A stretch of DNA of 64,000 nt from Pseudorhodoplanes sp049324435 (lineage in GTDB: Bacteria > Pseudomonadota > Alphaproteobacteria > Rhizobiales > Xanthobacteraceae), in contig JBMOOQ010000018.1 in NCBI GenBank assembly GCA_049324435.1, positions 1 through 64,000 of the forward strand. Direction: 5' to 3'. Made by a program: the position numbers and the translations under genes. Positions 54,160 through 63,166 of the stretch are shown here, piece after piece. Below the pieces are notes generated by a model that was given only the letters and a program-made list of their open reading frames with translations, was not told the origin of the DNA and did not search any database. Each line of letters begins with the position of its first letter. Positions within the stretch are counted from its first letter, which is position 1.

Positions 54160-56454
54160 ATGCCGTCCGTGATGTCCAACCTGTCCGAAGACCTGAAGAA
54201 CCAGGCGCTTGCCTATCACCGCGTTCCGAAGCCCGGAAAGCTGGAGATTGCCGCCACCAAGCCGCTTGGCACCCAGCACGACCTGGCGCTGGCCTATTCG
54301 CCCGGCGTCGCCGCCGCCTGCGAGGCCATCGCCACTGACCCGCGCGAGGCGGCGGAACTGACCGGCCGGCAGAATCTCGTCGCCGTCATCTCAAACGGCA
54401 GCGCGGTGCTCGGCTTAGGCAATATCGGGCCGCTCGCCTCCAAGCCGGTGATGGAGGGCAAGGCGGTTCTGTTCAAGAAATTCGCCGGGATCGATGTGTT
54501 CGATATCGAGATCGATGCGCCGGACGTGGCCCGGATGGTCGAGGTGATCTCGGCGCTGGAGCCGACGTTCGGCGGCATCAATCTCGAGGATATCAAGGCG
54601 CCGGAATGCTTCGATGTCGAGGCGCAGCTGAAAGAGCGGATGAAAATTCCGGTCTTTCACGACGACCAGCACGGCACGGCGATCATCGTTGGCGCTGCGG
54701 TGGTGAATGCGCTCTATCTGTCCGGGAAAAAAATCGAGGACGTGAAGATCGTCACCTCGGGTGCGGGTGCTGCGGCGCTGGCCTGCCTCAACCTGCTGGT
54801 GTCGCTCGGCGCCAAACGCGAGAACATCTTCGTTTCCGATATAGAGGGTGTGGTCTACAAGGGCCGGCCCAAGCTGATGGACCGCTGGAAAGAGGTCTAC
54901 GCGCAGGACACCGAGGCGCGCAAACTCGGCGATATCATCGGCGGTGCGGACATTTTTCTCGGCGTCTCGGCCGGCGGCGTGCTGCAGCCCGATATGGTGA
55001 AGCGCATGGCGGAGCGCCCGCTGATCATGGCGCTCGCCAATCCGACGCCCGAGATCATGCCCGACGAGGCGCGCGCGGTGCGCCCCGATGCGATGATCTG
55101 CACCGGGCGCTCGGACTATCCGAACCAGGTCAACAACGTCCTGTGCTTTCCCTACATCTTCCGCGGTGCGCTCGATGTCGGCGCGACCACCATCAACGAG
55201 CCGATGAAGCGCGCGGCGGTGGAAGCGATCGCAGCGCTGGCGCGCGAGGCGCCATCGGAAGTGGCCGCACGGGCCTATGGCGGCGAAGCGCGAACTTTCG
55301 GACCGGGTTCGCTCATTCCCAATCCGTTCGACCCGCGGCTCATTCTGCGGATCGCACCCGCTGTGGCGCAGGCGGCGATCGAATCCGGCGCCGCGACGCG
55401 GCCGTTCGGCGATTTCGAAGCCTATCGCGAACGCTTGAACCGTTTCGTGTTCCGCTCCGGTTTCATCATGAAGCCGGTCTTTGCCCGCGCGAAGGAAAAT
55501 CCGATGCGCGTGATCTATGCCGAGGGCGAGGACGAGCGGGTGCTGCGTGCGACCCAGGTGGTGGTCGAGGAGGGGTTGGCGCAGCCGCTCCTGATCGGCC
55601 GGCCGGGCGTGATCGAAACGCGGCTGGAGCGCTACGGGCTGTCGATCCGGCCGGGCCGCGATTTTACCCTCATCAATCCGGATGACGATCCGCGCTACCG
55701 CGAATACGTGCAGGCCTATGTCGAAGCGGCGGGCCGGCGCGGCATCACGCCGGACGCCGCGCGCACCATCGTGCGCACCAATGCGACGGTGATTGCGGCG
55801 CTCGCGGTGCGGCTGAAGCTTGCCGACGCCATGATCTGCGGACTCGAAGGCCGCTACATGGCGCATCTGAAAAACATCCGCGACGTGATCGGGCTTGCCC
55901 CCGACGTCAAGGAATTCGCCGCGCTGTCGCTCGTCATCACCAACAAAGGCGCCTATTTCCTTGCCGATACACAGGTGACGCCGGAGCCGAGCGCGGAGGC
56001 CATCGCCGACATGGCCGTGCTCGCTGCCGCGCAGGTGCGGCGCTTCGGTCTCGAGCCGAAAATCGCGCTTCTTTCGCACTCGGATTTCGGCTCCTACGAC
56101 AGCGCCTCCGCCAGCAAGATGCGGACGGCGATGCGCTTCCTGCAGGAGCATCATCCAGAGCTGGAAGCGGAAGGCGAGATGAACGGCGACACCGCGCTGA
56201 GCCCGATGATCCGCGAGCGGGTATTTCCGCATTCGCGCCTGAAGGGCGAGGCCAATGTGCTGATCATGCCCAATCTCGATGCCGCCAACATCGCCTATCA
56301 GATGACCAAGGTTCTGGCGGATGCGCTGGCAGTCGGACCGATCCTGATCGGCGCCGCCATGCCAGCGCATATCCTCACGCCGTCGGTGACGGCGCGTGGC
56401 GTCATCAATATGACGGCATTTGCGGCGGTGGAGGCGCAGGGCGCGCGGCGCTAG
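54160..56454 (+). CDS. maeB: NADP-dependent malic enzyme with C-terminal phosphotransacetylase-like domain
   Basis: 764 residues, the MaeB length. The malic domain begins ALAYHRVPKPGKLEI and has SPGVAAACEAI, the HDDQHGTAIIVGAAV active-site region and NAD(P)-binding SGAGAAALACLNLL. From about residue 440 onward is a phosphate acetyl/butyryl transferase-like domain that in related enzymes is regulatory. It oxidatively decarboxylates malate to pyruvate. GGGGAG lies six bases before the ATG. It follows aspS by 54 bases. Confidence 0.96.
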   Translation: MPSVMSNLSEDLKNQALAYHRVPKPGKLEIAATKPLGTQHDLALAYSPGVAAACEAIATDPREAAELTGRQNLVAVISNGSAVLGLGNIGPLASKPVMEGKAVLFKKFAGIDVFDIEIDAPDVARMVEVISALEPTFGGINLEDIKAPECFDVEAQLKERMKIPVFHDDQHGTAIIVGAAVVNALYLSGKKIEDVKIVTSGAGAAALACLNLLVSLGAKRENIFVSDIEGVVYKGRPKLMDRWKEVYAQDTEARKLGDIIGGADIFLGVSAGGVLQPDMVKRMAERPLIMALANPTPEIMPDEARAVRPDAMICTGRSDYPNQVNNVLCFPYIFRGALDVGATTINEPMKRAAVEAIAALAREAPSEVAARAYGGEARTFGPGSLIPNPFDPRLILRIAPAVAQAAIESGAATRPFGDFEAYRERLNRFVFRSGFIMKPVFARAKENPMRVIYAEGEDERVLRATQVVVEEGLAQPLLIGRPGVIETRLERYGLSIRPGRDFTLINPDDDPRYREYVQAYVEAAGRRGITPDAARTIVRTNATVIAALAVRLKLADAMICGLEGRYMAHLKNIRDVIGLAPDVKEFAALSLVITNKGAYFLADTQVTPEPSAEAIADMAVLAAAQVRRFGLEPKIALLSHSDFGSYDSASASKMRTAMRFLQEHHPELEAEGEMNGDTALSPMIRERVFPHSRLKGEANVLIMPNLDAANIAYQMTKVLADALAVGPILIGAAMPAHILTPSVTARGVINMTAFAAVEAQGARR

Positions 56455-56598
56455 AGCTGTTTGGCCAGAAACCTCTTCAGCGTTACCGGTCGGCCTTGAG
56501 CAAAGGCCCGGCATCGCATTGCGGTCACGGTTCGGTGTAAGCTGGCAGGACGAACCGGACGTGATTGTTGGGCATGTGAGCGGGATTGCGGAGCGCGC

Positions 56599-57519
56599 AT
56601 GAGCTTTTTTCCAGGCGAGGATCCGGCGGCGGGCGACCGCAAGTCGTGCGATGCATTGGAGCGCGTGATCGTTCCGCGCTCGACCGATCTCGGTAATTTC
56701 GAAGTCCGCCGCGCACTGCCCTCGGCCGGCCGGCGCATGGTCGGTCCATTCGTGTTCCTCGACGAGATGGGGCCGGCGGAATTCCGCGCCGGTACCGGGA
56801 TCGACGTGCGGCCGCATCCGCATATTGGCCTCGCCACCGTGACCTATCTGTTCGATGGCGAGATCACTCATCGCGACAGCCTTGGCACCTTCGTCGCGAT
56901 CCGGCCGGGCGAGGTGAACTGGATGACGGCCGGCCGAGGCATCGTCCATTCCGAGCGCACCGCGCCGGAGCGGCGCGTCAACGGCGATACGCTTCACGGT
57001 CTGCAATGCTGGGTGGCGCTGCCGGCCGACAAGGAGGAGGTCGAGCCGTCTTTCTTCCATCGTGGTGCGGACGAGTTGCCGCTCGTGACCGATAATGGGT
57101 TCACCGCACGTGTGGTCGCGGGGCAGGCGTTCGGCGCTCGCTCGCCGGTAATTACCGCGTCGGACACGGTGTTCGTCGACGTCGTGTTGGAGGCGGGGAC
57201 CACGATCCCGCTCGACCCGGATTACGAGGAGCGCGCGGTTTACATCGTCAGCGGCGAGATCGAGATTGCGGGCGACCGCTTTACCGGGCCGAAGCTTCTG
57301 GTGTTCCGGCCGGGCGACCGCATTGCGGTGCGCGCGGTCACCGCGAGTCACATTGCGATCCTCGGCGGTGCGGCGCTAGAGGGACCGCGGCATATCTGGT
57401 GGAATTTCGTGTCCTCGCGCAGGGACCGCATCGAACAGGCCAAGGAAGACTGGAAGGCGGCACGCTTCGATATCGTGCCCGGCGACGAGACAGAGTTCAT
57501 CCCGCTGCCGGAGCGCTGA
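56599..57519 (+). CDS. Pirin family bicupin protein
   Basis: 306 residues. The N-terminal pirin cupin carries RRMVGPFVFLDEMGPAEF, the metal ligands HPHIGLATVTYLFDGEITHRD, and GRGIVHSE; the C-terminal half is a second cupin with the pirin C domain. Some members act as quercetinases, others as regulators, and the role here is unknown. It starts about 145 bases after maeB and converges on the nucleotide-cyclase gene with 12 bases between stops. Confidence 0.93.
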   Translation: MSFFPGEDPAAGDRKSCDALERVIVPRSTDLGNFEVRRALPSAGRRMVGPFVFLDEMGPAEFRAGTGIDVRPHPHIGLATVTYLFDGEITHRDSLGTFVAIRPGEVNWMTAGRGIVHSERTAPERRVNGDTLHGLQCWVALPADKEEVEPSFFHRGADELPLVTDNGFTARVVAGQAFGARSPVITASDTVFVDVVLEAGTTIPLDPDYEERAVYIVSGEIEIAGDRFTGPKLLVFRPGDRIAVRAVTASHIAILGGAALEGPRHIWWNFVSSRRDRIEQAKEDWKAARFDIVPGDETEFIPLPER

Positions 57520-57531
57520 CCGTCGCTGTAC

Positions 57532-58800
57532 CTAGACCGCGAATATCTCGATGGGTTCTGCCATGCCGCGCAGGCGATGACGGCCGAGACTTTTCGGGCG
57601 CGTTGCGAGCTTTGCGGCCACTGGAGCGGTGAGCACGATCGAATGTCCGAGCTGCTTGGTCAGGCCTTCGACGCGGCTCGCTCCGTTCACCGCACGTCCG
57701 ATCACCGTGAAGTCCAGCCGTTCCGGCGCGCCGATATTGCCGAAGAAGACATCGCCTTCGTGAAGCCCGACCCCGGAACGAAGCGGGCGCCAGCCTTCAA
57801 ACGCAGCAAGTGCCAGCGGAGGGTCACTGTTCAGGTGTTCGATTGCTGCTTCGGCAGCCATTGCCGCTGCGACTGCTGCCTCGGCTGCATTCCCTTCGGC
57901 GTAGATTCCGTGATGCGGAAACACGGCGAGCAAACCATCGCCTATGAACTTGAGTATCTCTCCGCCATGCGCGATCACAGCTCCGGCCATGGCCTCAAAA
58001 TAAGCATTGAGCAGCGTGAGCATATGCGCGGGCTCAAGCCGGTCCGACAGGTCGGTGAAGCCCCGCAGGTCGGAAGCCCAGATGACGGCATCGATACGGG
58101 TGCCGGCACCGCGCTTGATCGAGCCTTCCAGCACGCGCGTGCCCGCCAGCGTGCCAAGATAGGTGTCGAGGACATTGCTTGCAACGCGCATGGCAATGTG
58201 CCGCTCCACATGTAGCGCAAGCAGCCGCAGCAGGCGTTCAAAAGCGGTCCGCTGCTCCGGCGTGAAGCCGCCCTGCTGCCGCGTCGCAATGGTCGCGACG
58301 TTATGATAGCTGGCGCCTCCCATTGGCAGCGCAAGATATTGAGTGATGCCAAGTTCGCGCAAATCGGCGGTCAGGCCAAAGCGTTCCGCATCCGGGTCCG
58401 ACGGATCGATCGTGACCGGCTCACCGGTTTCGAACACAATGGCAAGCGGACTGCGCCTGAAAGAATCGGTCGTGAGGTTTCCTTCATCGACCTTGACCTC
58501 GTCGACGATCCCGTCGGCAATGTTCCAGTTCCAGGCAAAGCCGGCCAGTTGCGGATGCAGCGTTCCGGTATGCAGGCTGGCGCGGTCGAGCGGGAGGCCG
58601 GCGACAACAAGACGCCAGACGAACATCTCGAACAGGTCGATGAGGCTTTTGACGCGCATCGCACCTTCAAGCAGCCATGACTCGATCTGCGCCAGGGACT
58701 GCGTTCCGGCTGCGACGGAGCGGCCGCGATGGGAGCGGCGAAGCAAAAACACCGACGGCGGATAGTGTCGTGGGGCGGGATCGAGGATGGAGCGCTGCAT
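57532..58800 (-). CDS. Class III adenylate/guanylate cyclase, soluble
   Basis: 422 residues with no membrane helix. The N-terminal 200 residues look like a GAF-like sensory region (YLALPMGGASYHNVATIATRQQGGFTPEQRTAFERL). The catalytic domain has both metal aspartates (VIWASDLRGFTDLS and ILKFIGDGLLAVFP), and the transition-state Asn/Arg in GRAVNGASRVEGL. The Lys just before the second Asp suggests ATP rather than GTP. The ATG at 58800 is 34 bases after the amidohydrolase stop; an upstream ATG inside that gene is less likely. No RBS is obvious. Confidence 0.88.
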   Translation of the reverse strand: MQRSILDPAPRHYPPSVFLLRRSHRGRSVAAGTQSLAQIESWLLEGAMRVKSLIDLFEMFVWRLVVAGLPLDRASLHTGTLHPQLAGFAWNWNIADGIVDEVKVDEGNLTTDSFRRSPLAIVFETGEPVTIDPSDPDAERFGLTADLRELGITQYLALPMGGASYHNVATIATRQQGGFTPEQRTAFERLLRLLALHVERHIAMRVASNVLDTYLGTLAGTRVLEGSIKRGAGTRIDAVIWASDLRGFTDLSDRLEPAHMLTLLNAYFEAMAGAVIAHGGEILKFIGDGLLAVFPHHGIYAEGNAAEAAVAAAMAAEAAIEHLNSDPPLALAAFEGWRPLRSGVGLHEGDVFFGNIGAPERLDFTVIGRAVNGASRVEGLTKQLGHSIVLTAPVAAKLATRPKSLGRHRLRGMAEPIEIFAV

Positions 58801-58834
58801 TGACGACGTGGCTTGATGCTTCGGAGCAGGCAGA

Positions 58835-59695
58835 CTAATTGGTCGGCCGACTGTTTCCAAACAGTCGCTTGGCATTGCCATTGGCTATGCGCACTGCCTG
58901 ATCCTGCGGCAATTGGGAAAGCCACGCGCGGTAGCCTTTCATGATCGCGTCATAGGAAAACCAGCGCTCGTTGATCCATGTGTCCGAACCGATCAGAAAG
59001 CGGTCGGAATGCGCGGAGAACAGGCCGCGCCATTCTTCGGTCAGCTTCCCGTCTTTGCCGGTGATGCCGCTGCGATACGACAATTCGCCCCACAGGTTCG
59101 GATAGGTTGCAAGCAATTGCGCGACCCGCGCGGCATCGGTGGAAAAGCCGGTATGTGCCCAGATGATCTTGGCTTTCGGATTGTGTGAAAACAGGATCAG
59201 CAGCGCTTCCTCGTCGCAATGCGCATGAAGATAGAGGTTCAGCTCAACCGCGAAATCCACGATCTGTTTGACCCATTCGCTCGCGGCCGACTTGCCGTAG
59301 ATGTGGAATTCGCCGACGCCGCGGTAATAGCCGCGCTCGTATTCTGCTTTCACCAGTTCCAGGATCGATGGGTCATTGAACCAGGTCTGGATATCAGGTC
59401 GCGTCCGGTAGGGCCGGATGAACGGGACCACCCACAGGTCCGGCGCTTTCGCCTCCATCAGCTGATGGGTGCCTTTGTTCGGCCGGCTGGTCGCGAGGAT
59501 GCCGGTGACGCCGTTTCGGCGGAACAGCTCCAGGACCTGGTCAAGCGGATAGAACGGATTGGGCTCCTGATTGTAGTGCAGATGAGCGTCGAAAATCTCA
59601 ATCTGGCTGGTCTCCGCAGCATGCGCATTTGCCGCAAAAAAGATTGCGGCGGCAGCCAGCAATGCGACCGGCCACGTTAACACGCGCGTAACCAT
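58835..59695 (-). CDS. Exported amidohydrolase (amidohydrolase 2-like, TIM barrel)
   Basis: 286 residues. It starts with a signal peptide (MVTRVLTWPVALLAA to ANAHA). The DAHLHYNQ motif after the signal gives the first metal-binding HxH, and further His/Asp positions occur in LHAHCDEE, WAHTGFS and LIGSDTWINE. AAAGGG lies nine bases before the chosen ATG; an ATG three codons earlier would abut the RBS. The protein should be periplasmic. Its stop is 34 bases before the cyclase start, suggesting one transcript. The substrate is unknown. Confidence 0.85.
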   Translation of the reverse strand: MVTRVLTWPVALLAAAAIFFAANAHAAETSQIEIFDAHLHYNQEPNPFYPLDQVLELFRRNGVTGILATSRPNKGTHQLMEAKAPDLWVVPFIRPYRTRPDIQTWFNDPSILELVKAEYERGYYRGVGEFHIYGKSAASEWVKQIVDFAVELNLYLHAHCDEEALLILFSHNPKAKIIWAHTGFSTDAARVAQLLATYPNLWGELSYRSGITGKDGKLTEEWRGLFSAHSDRFLIGSDTWINERWFSYDAIMKGYRAWLSQLPQDQAVRIANGNAKRLFGNSRPTN

Positions 59696-59789
59696 GAGCA
59701 GCATCCCTTTCACGGCGGTTCCCGAACCAACCTGACGCCAGTCTATGCTTAATCCCGCCTTTACGTGAAACCGGCAATTTTGGACGGTA

Positions 59790-61436
59790 TTGCGTAGGGG
59801 CGTGCGTCCGTTGTCCTTCTCATCCAGAAAACTGATCGCGATCGCGGTCGGCATGCTGCTCGCAGGTGCCCCGATCGCAGGTCTCAATATCTGGGTCGAC
59901 AGCCTGCTGGTAAGGCAGAGCTCCAACGACGCGGAGACGTTTGCGCGCCGCTCGATCGAACTCGCCACCATGCGCCTCGGATCGGCACTTGCGCAGCTCG
60001 ATCGTCTTGCAGAGAGCGGGGTCGACGGCTGCCGTCCCGATCAGATCGCGGCTCTTAAAGCGGCAACCTTGTCCGACCCGTGGGTCAAGCAATATGCGGT
60101 GCTGGGGCCGGCCGGACAGCCTCTTTGCAGCGACTTCGGTCTCACGGGTGTCGTCAAGGTGCTGTCGTCCCGCAAGGTTCAGGGCTCAACCGCCGAGATC
60201 GAAGTTGTGCAACTCGGCGATCGACCGGCGCGATTGATACGTCTGGTCAGACCGGTCGGACCGGCGAACAGTATTGCGGCGCTGATCCTGCCCGATGTGC
60301 TGACGGCAAAAATCGGCTTGAAGGCGTCCGGACGCGAGGGCTACGGGCAACTGGCGCTGGTCGACGGGACCATTGTCTCGGAGATCGGGGCGCGCCCATC
60401 CGACAGCGAGACATTGTCTGCCGTGACGCGCAATGCGCGCGTTAACGATCGCTTCGGCCTTCGGGTCGCGACCTCCTATCCGCAGATCGAAGGCGAAATC
60501 TCGCTCGACGAGTTGCGCGAGATCGCGGTCGCGATGACGGGCATCCTGTCGCTTGCGCTCGTTGCGCTCGCTCTGATTTTCCGGTTGCGACAGCACGACA
60601 ACCCTGTCGCCGAGCTCGAGCGTGCATTGCGGAACGGCGAATTCGTTCCCTATTATCAGCCGATTGTCGATATCACCAACGGGCGTCTGCGCGGCGCCGA
60701 AGTGCTGATGCGCTGGAAGAAGAGCGATGGCACGGTATTGCCACCCGCAGCCTTTATCCCGCTCGCGGAGTCCAGCGGTCTGATCGTGGCCATGACACGC
60801 AGCGTCATGAATCACGTTATCCGCGAAATGGGACTGGCATACTCGATCCGTCCCAAGCTGAAGCTTGGGTTCAATTTGTCCGCGGAACATTTCTCGAGCG
60901 AGACCATCGTGCGCGACATGCGAAAGATTTTTGAACGGTCTCCGATTCGCTACTCGCAGATTTTCCTGGAGGTGACCGAACGCCAGCCGCTGGAAAACCT
61001 GAACCGGACCCGCCGGGTCATTGCTACGCTTCAGGACCTGGGCGTGCGCATCGCCATCGATGACGTTGGAGCGGGTCATGGCGGGCTCTCGTATATTCTG
61101 AAGCTCGGCGCCGATGTCATCAAGGTCGACAAGATGTTCGTCGATGCGCTCGGCAGCGATAATCATTCGAGTACGATCATCGAAACGCTCGTCGATCTCG
61201 CCGAGAGCATGCGCATGGATATCATTGCCGAGGGTGTCGAGACCTTCGAGCAGGTTGTGGCGTTGCGTGAGCGCGGTATTCGTACGGCCCAGGGCTATGT
61301 TTTCGCCCCTCCGCTTCCGGGCTCGTCGTTCCTGAAACTCGTCGAAGCGATCGATCCGCGCAAGGATACCGAAGTTGCCGCCGAACTCGCCCCATTCCGG
61401 ACGCTGCGGCCGAACGATTTCCCTTCGGTGGCCTGA
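59790..61436 (+). CDS. CSS-motif/EAL-domain cyclic di-GMP phosphodiesterase
   Basis: 548 residues. Two transmembrane helices (about 14-35 and 244-265) flank a periplasmic domain with Cys81 and Cys113 (LCSDF), the CSS pattern whose disulfide state controls activity in E. coli relatives. The EAL domain (about 275-520) keeps the key acidic residues: EVLMRW (Glu304), NLS (Asn362), LEVTE, IDD (Asp424/425), VDK, EGVET and Q501 in AQGY. Loop 6 reads DDVGAGHGG instead of DDFGTGYSS. There is no GGDEF domain. Start may be this TTG or a GTG at 59802. Confidence 0.9.
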   Translation: MRRGVRPLSFSSRKLIAIAVGMLLAGAPIAGLNIWVDSLLVRQSSNDAETFARRSIELATMRLGSALAQLDRLAESGVDGCRPDQIAALKAATLSDPWVKQYAVLGPAGQPLCSDFGLTGVVKVLSSRKVQGSTAEIEVVQLGDRPARLIRLVRPVGPANSIAALILPDVLTAKIGLKASGREGYGQLALVDGTIVSEIGARPSDSETLSAVTRNARVNDRFGLRVATSYPQIEGEISLDELREIAVAMTGILSLALVALALIFRLRQHDNPVAELERALRNGEFVPYYQPIVDITNGRLRGAEVLMRWKKSDGTVLPPAAFIPLAESSGLIVAMTRSVMNHVIREMGLAYSIRPKLKLGFNLSAEHFSSETIVRDMRKIFERSPIRYSQIFLEVTERQPLENLNRTRRVIATLQDLGVRIAIDDVGAGHGGLSYILKLGADVIKVDKMFVDALGSDNHSSTIIETLVDLAESMRMDIIAEGVETFEQVVALRERGIRTAQGYVFAPPLPGSSFLKLVEAIDPRKDTEVAAELAPFRTLRPNDFPSVA

Positions 61437-61442
61437 TGGCGT

Positions 61443-61472
61443 TTGAATGCCTGCATCGACCGATGCTATGCT
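61443..61472 (+). promoter_or_regulatory. Predicted promoter for the glycine-zipper gene
   Basis: TTGAAT, an 18-base spacer and TATGCT lie just after the EAL gene stop and about 30 bases before the next start. Confidence 0.4.
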
Positions 61473-61503
61473 GATCTAGGCATATGAATCGCGGAGAATA
61501 ACG

Positions 61504-61812
61504 ATGGTTCGGGCGATGGCAGGGGCTGGCTGTCTGGCACTCGCGCTTGCAATGCCGGTACAGGAGGCTGCGGCACAGGAAAATATCCTTGGCGGCGCGC
61601 TGTTCGGCGGCGCCGCAGGCGCGATTATCGGCGGCGCGGTCGGTGGCCGTAGCGGGGCCGCAGCGGGCGCCATTATCGGTGCCGGAACCGGAGCCGCGCT
61701 CGGCGCGCAAATGGAACGGCGGCGTACCGGCTTTTACTGGTATAATGGCCGGTGCTGGCAGCGTGACCGCGCCGGAAACTATCATCTGGTCGCGCGCGGC
61801 TATTGCGGTTGA
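61504..61812 (+). CDS. Small exported glycine-zipper protein
   Basis: 102 residues. The signal peptide ends near AAAQ (residue 25). Residues 28-68 are a glycine zipper (GGALFGGAAGAIIGGAVGG and GAAAGAIIGAGTGAALG), which usually packs within membranes. The C-terminus has RRTGFYWYNGRCWQRD with two cysteines (RCWQ and GYC) near the end. Similar YMGG-type proteins are found in outer membranes of Rhizobiales. Function is not known. First of a run of small exported proteins. Confidence 0.8.
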   Translation: MVRAMAGAGCLALALAMPVQEAAAQENILGGALFGGAAGAIIGGAVGGRSGAAAGAIIGAGTGAALGAQMERRRTGFYWYNGRCWQRDRAGNYHLVARGYCG

Positions 61813-61925
61813 ACCGTCGTCAATCCGGGCCGGACGAGCGGCCCGATCGCCGCTCGTTTGCCTCACGATTGCCATTGCCTGCGCGCAGGACTGATCGGGC
61901 GTCCCCAACGAGCATTCGCACATTC

Positions 61926-62342
61926 ATGAAAATTCCCGTTCTTGCCTTGGCGCTGACGATCCTGCCGGCGTCGCTCAGCCTTGCCCAGACTGCGCCTGCG
62001 GCGCCAAAATCTCTGCTTGAGAACGAGCAGATCCGGGTCCGTGAGATCAGGATGGCGCCCGGCGCCAAACAGCCTTCCGCCGCGCGTCCCAACACGTTTC
62101 TTTACGCCCTGACCGACGGGTCGATCGTCTTCACGCCGCCGGGGCGCAAGGGTTACGAACTCACCTTCAAGGCGGGCGAGGCGTTGTGGCTGCCGTCGCA
62201 AGAGACCGCCGCTTCCAATGAAGGCGACAAGGAAGTGCGGGCCTTGCTGGTCGAGATCAAGGGGCGGGCGCCAGCGGCCGCCAAGAAGGGCCGGGCGACC
62301 AAGGCAAAGAAAGGTTCAAAGAAGGGGGCGGCGAAGAGCTGA
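61926..62342 (+). CDS. Exported cupin-like protein with Lys/Ala-rich basic tail
   Basis: 138 residues. Signal peptide MKIPVLALALTILPASLSLAQ. The small beta-barrel (about 30-112) has ENEQIRVREIRMAPGAKQP and a KAGEALWLPSQETAASNE segment, resembling a cupin without clear metal His ligands. The last 28 residues are Lys/Ala/Gly-rich (AAAKKGRATKAKKGSKKGAA), like a histone-tail. An upstream in-frame ATG at 61803 overlaps the glycine-zipper gene and is not preferred. Function unknown. Confidence 0.75.
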   Translation: MKIPVLALALTILPASLSLAQTAPAAPKSLLENEQIRVREIRMAPGAKQPSAARPNTFLYALTDGSIVFTPPGRKGYELTFKAGEALWLPSQETAASNEGDKEVRALLVEIKGRAPAAAKKGRATKAKKGSKKGAAKS

Positions 62343-62414
62343 CAGCCGCTCCGTTGAAGGCTTGTGGGTTGCTGGATCCGATCGGGCGCGCCGGTCTTTT
62401 TTGGAGACTTTGCC

Positions 62415-62879
62415 ATGAACGTGGCCCTGGTTTTTGGACGTGTCCTCTTTGTTCTGGTGTTCATTCTGTCGGGTGCACAGAAGCTGATGGATGTGCAGAG
62501 CACCGCGAACCAGATTGCAGCCAAAATTCTGTTGCCTGACGCAGTCTCCGCCTACACGCCGCAATTGGAAGCTGCGACCGGGCTGACCACACCTTACATG
62601 CTCGCGATTCTGGCTATTGTGATCGAGATCGGCGCGGCGCTGATGATTGCGGCCAATCTCGGCGCGCGTGCCGGCGCGGTATTGCTGATCCTGTTCACGA
62701 TTGCTGCAACCTGGTACTTCCATCCGTTCTGGACCATGGACGGTGCGGACCGGCAGGCGAACATGATCCAGTCGCTGAAGAACCTGTCGCTGATCGGCGG
62801 TCTGCTCATCATCTTCGCGGTTGGATCATGGCGGCCGGGCTATGATCGCTATCCAGAAGCTGCTACCGAGCGGATGTGA
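62415..62879 (+). CDS. DoxX-family membrane protein
   Basis: 154 residues with four transmembrane helices: MNVALVFGRVLFVLVFILSG, AILAIVIEIGAALMIAANL, AGAVLLILFTIAATWYF and LSLIGGLLIIFAVG. The pattern GRVLFVLVFILSGAQKLMD is a DoxX/MauE/SURF4-like N-terminus. Members are linked to quinol or thiol redox systems, and the role here is unknown. TTGGAG lies nine bases before the ATG at 62415, preferred over an upstream start. Confidence 0.88.
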   Translation: MNVALVFGRVLFVLVFILSGAQKLMDVQSTANQIAAKILLPDAVSAYTPQLEAATGLTTPYMLAILAIVIEIGAALMIAANLGARAGAVLLILFTIAATWYFHPFWTMDGADRQANMIQSLKNLSLIGGLLIIFAVGSWRPGYDRYPEAATERM

Positions 62880-62899
62880 GCGAAGAAGGAGGAAGCCGC

Positions 62900-63166
62900 A
62901 TGCAGCATGGCACGACGCTTTTGACACTTGTGGTGGCGGCAATCTCCGCATCAGCCGCATTGTTGCCGACGCGCGCCGATGCGCAGCGCTATATCTACGA
63001 TACGCAATACTGCGTCCGCACTTACGACGGTGCGACCGAGTGCGCGTATTTCACCCTTCGGCAGTGCCTTGCTGCGGCATCGGCGACCGGCGGCGATTGT
63101 GCGGTCAATCCGCGCTATTCCGGACAGCCCGAGCCGCGCGGCAAGGCGATGCGGCCGTATCGCTGA
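62900..63166 (+). CDS. DUF3551 small exported protein
   Basis: 88 residues. The signal peptide ends near TRADA (residue 28). The mature part has YDTQYCVRTYDGATECAYFTLRQCLAAASATGGDCAVNPRY, with four cysteines in the spacing of the DUF3551 family, common in Bradyrhizobium and relatives. AAGGAGG lies seven bases before the ATG. The function is unknown. It is preceded by the DoxX gene with 20 bases between. Confidence 0.85.
   Translation: MQHGTTLLTLVVAAISASAALLPTRADAQRYIYDTQYCVRTYDGATECAYFTLRQCLAAASATGGDCAVNPRYSGQPEPRGKAMRPYR

Noticed and set aside
54415..57351. Very long open frame on the minus strand (about 978 codons)
   Set aside because: It lies fully opposite maeB and pirin, which have clear family motifs; the minus translation is Arg/His-rich with no domain. 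It is a GC-rich shadow frame.
62343..62414. Terminator before the DoxX gene (T run near 62398-62403)
   Set aside because: The preceding GC-rich bases do not form a stable stem ending at the T run.
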